A stretch of DNA of 64,000 bases, taken from Chitinophagales bacterium (GTDB lineage: Bacteria; Bacteroidota; Bacteroidia; Chitinophagales; Chitinophagaceae). The notes beneath the pieces were generated by a model. The model worked only from the letters and a program-made list of their open reading frames with translations, did no database searches and was not told the DNA's origin. A program made the translations under genes and the position numbers. The DNA lies in the NCBI GenBank assembly GCA_017303415.1, contig JAFLBJ010000001.1:744001-808000 (forward strand), written 5' to 3'. This document shows, piece by piece, positions 62,363 to 64,000 of the stretch (within the stretch, counting starts at the first letter, position 1; every line of letters begins with the position of its first letter).

Positions 62363-62467
62363 TTTCTCGCGGCGAACGCAAAGAAATGACGGACGCTGCG
62401 GTAGCCTTCATCTCGAAGTTTAGAAAGCCGTTGCGTTCTTTTACTCTCAGCGTTCGCTGCGAGAAAC
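62363..62467. repeat. TTTCTCGC repeat family (copy 4)
   Basis: Begins TTTCTCGCGGCGAACGC and ends GCGTTCGCTGCGAGAAAC, with nested inverted segments and a core containing GGTAGCCTTCATCTCGAAG. Located between gmk and the next gene on the same strand. Confidence 0.82.
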
Positions 62468-62472
62468 CAAAC

Positions 62473-63078
62473 CTATTGAACCAACTTGGCTATCGCCTGC
62501 AAAGGCAGACTCTCCATTAATTTGGTCGCTTCGCTTTCGGTGGTCTTGTTTACGGTAAATGTTAGCAGGGCATTGCCAAAGGGCAATTGAATGGTATAAT
62601 TGAATTCACCATCCACTTGACCGGCCTGTCTTTCCATGCGGGCTTTATAGCCTTGTACTTTGATGGTCTTGCTGTTCTCATCCCGCATCATACCCCCTAC
62701 CATGGGATTATTTAGCAAGGCATTCAGGGTAGTGACAAGTGGAGAATTACTGATCAGTTCAAACTTTACTTTTTCGTTGGGTGTACCATAGCTGCGGGAC
62801 ACGGTGGCACCTACCATACCCAGGTTGCTGGTGACATGGTCGTCCTTTGGATTGATAGCGGCATCCCCCATTTTCGCGGGCAGCATTTTGAGGATCTCTT
62901 TTCCAATCGTGATGTCGATCTCACTCAGGGCTTGTTGCAGGGCAAAATGGGTCTCTTCGAGTTTATTGGCCGCGTACGATGTTTTAGCCGTGGTGATTTC
63001 TTTTTTGAAATCGGTTTCGGTTTGTGCCAGGGTAACCAGACCGCTCAGCAGAAACAAGGGAAGGAATATTTTTTTCAT
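62473..63078 (-). CDS. secreted protein of unknown function, paralogue of the next gene
   Basis: 201 aa from ATG 63078 (MKKIFLPLFLLSG), signal ending VTLAQTET. The mature part starts with a helical KTSYAANKLEETHFALQQAL segment, then IGKEILKMLPAKM, and a beta-rich C-terminal half ending in LLTFTVNKTTES. It shares this order with the following gene (YSIQQALVGVEIQLGRELLKALP), so the two are tandem duplicates. Function unknown. Confidence 0.75.
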   Translation of the reverse strand: MKKIFLPLFLLSGLVTLAQTETDFKKEITTAKTSYAANKLEETHFALQQALSEIDITIGKEILKMLPAKMGDAAINPKDDHVTSNLGMVGATVSRSYGTPNEKVKFELISNSPLVTTLNALLNNPMVGGMMRDENSKTIKVQGYKARMERQAGQVDGEFNYTIQLPFGNALLTFTVNKTTESEATKLMESLPLQAIAKLVQ

Positions 63079-63100
63079 TTGCTTGATGTTAAGTGAAGGA

Positions 63101-63886
63101 TTATTGTTCTCCCATGCGGCGTTTGATGTCATCAATATCGAATAGGGCGCCGGCCTTGAGTACTTCATTCTCATCTTTGAAGTTGATGCACTCCCAAACG
63201 ATCATGGAGGACTGTCCAAGAGGAACGATCAGTGTATAACCTTTGCTGTCGTCATATTGGATCAGGGCTTTATAATTCTTTACCCGTACCTGTTTCACAT
63301 TCTGGTCATTGGCACCCGCCTGGGTATAGGCCCCACTGAAATAGAGATTGACCCAACCGGAGTAAAAGGAGTTGTTTCCAATGGACATACTCAATTGACG
63401 TTCCTTACCATCACTGTACACCCGTAGGATGGTCAGGTTTGACCAGCCCCATTGGTTGCTCACCACTTTATCCTGCAGCGTATCTTCTTTCATATCGAGG
63501 ATCTGATCGGGGAGGGCTTTTAGCAATTCTCTTCCCAATTGGATCTCTACACCAACCAGTGCCTGCTGAATGGAATAGCGGGCATCACTGAAATTGCCGG
63601 CGGCATGCGCCTGTTCCGCATCATTGATCTGTTGTACAACATCGGGCGGCGTGGTATTGGTGAGACCGCCACCTCCTTTGTTGGTGGGTCTTCCGCTACC
63701 ACCACCTGACGTGGGGTTGTTATCACTGGTTTGCGATTCTTCCGCGGGGGTGGTCTTCTTATCGGATTCACCCAGAATTTTCTTCTCGGCTTTTTCTTTT
63801 AATTTTTTAAGTAATTGTGCCTCGGATGGCAAGGCCCATGTACCGGCTATTCCGGTAAATAGTAGCAAAAGGATACACTTTTTCAT
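63101..63886 (-). CDS. secreted protein of unknown function, larger tandem paralogue
   Basis: 261 aa. Signal ends LPSEAQLLK; it is followed by a low-complexity linker rich in Ser, Gly, Thr and Asn (about residues 45-80), then the paired helical segment and beta-rich half shared with the previous gene. The gap between the two genes is 22 bases, so they form an operon. Confidence 0.75.
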   Translation of the reverse strand: MKKCILLLLFTGIAGTWALPSEAQLLKKLKEKAEKKILGESDKKTTPAEESQTSDNNPTSGGGSGRPTNKGGGGLTNTTPPDVVQQINDAEQAHAAGNFSDARYSIQQALVGVEIQLGRELLKALPDQILDMKEDTLQDKVVSNQWGWSNLTILRVYSDGKERQLSMSIGNNSFYSGWVNLYFSGAYTQAGANDQNVKQVRVKNYKALIQYDDSKGYTLIVPLGQSSMIVWECINFKDENEVLKAGALFDIDDIKRRMGEQ

Positions 63887-64000
63887 GTGTTTCGGTTTGA
63901 AGTGAAGGCTACTGACAGAGTGTGAGATTTCGTAGAATAGTGGGGGTATAAAGGTAGGGAAACTTGGGATATGCAGATGAAATTAAGAGAGAAGGGATGT
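63887..64000. other. upstream region of the paralogue pair, no gene seen
   Basis: 114 bases to the window edge. It must hold the promoter of the - strand pair; no clear -33/-7 Bacteroidota promoter pair or hairpin was picked out. Confidence 0.3.

Overview
The window looks like a chromosomal segment of a Bacteroidota bacterium, most likely family Chitinophagaceae. Evidence: many short signal peptides ending in a lipobox Cys or an AQ site, no clear Shine-Dalgarno usage, and a protein set typical of that group (CNNM/CBS protein resembling GldE, DUF2911, DUF4197, TIGR02757, LptC beside CoaX, small CSVC protein, DHS-like enzyme). Most of the segment has moderate GC and dense housekeeping genes on both strands. 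No rRNA, tRNA, CRISPR array, transposase or integrase gene was seen.

Layout. 1-10.6 kb: acyl-CoA dehydrogenase (cut by the edge), a membrane protein, 2-oxoacid:ferredoxin oxidoreductase beta (korB), RNase HII, heme A synthase, a membrane-anchored patatin, a lipid kinase, a FabH-type synthase and a PIG-L deacetylase lipoprotein. 10.7-17.2 kb: co-directional small enzymes and envelope proteins (methyltransferase, DinB, beta-barrel, CYTH, GH30 glycosidase, GNAT, LOG, DUF2752, TM2). 17.4-32.1 kb: hydrolase, TypA, metalloprotease, CDGSH protein, MeaB, two glycosyltransferases, a LON-domain protein, a two-gene surface lipoprotein/barrel pair, then coaX - outer-membrane protein - lptC. 32.9-50.7 kb: SDR, LysS, DUF4197, flavin reductase, a GxxExxY nuclease-fold gene inside its own inverted repeat, FAH hydrolase, fatty-acid hydroxylase, TIGR02757, a transsulfuration enzyme, two PepSY-like secreted paralogues, AsnB, two DUF2911 proteins, ACP phosphodiesterase, DHS-like enzyme and an M28 peptidase. 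51.2-58.8 kb: an AT-rich accessory island. 58.9-64 kb: RpiB, TatC, CNNM/CBS protein, guanylate kinase and two secreted paralogues.

The accessory island is the most interesting part. It carries a tight two-gene AAA ATPase + subtilisin-like protease pair matching the IetAS phage-defence / plasmid-stability type. The pair, and the orphan lipoprotein gene before it, are delimited by attC-like structures: the first 10 bases of each cassette are the exact reverse complement of the R''-like end of the attC-like site after it, as expected of integron cassettes. No integrase is in view.

The second theme is non-coding. At least thirteen intergenic spaces hold long inverted arrays of heptanucleotide units (GGATGAC, AGATGAC, GGATGTT; in one place GTGAGGC) around a few recurring cores. 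They occur whatever the orientation of the flanking genes and produce false N-terminal extensions of three genes. At least three other palindromic repeat families are interspersed: TTTCTCGC...GCGAGAAA elements, CGTCGC/TTGTCGGTAGC elements, and CCGCAGAGAAC repeats, the last of which also flank the GxxExxY gene and cap several heptad arrays.
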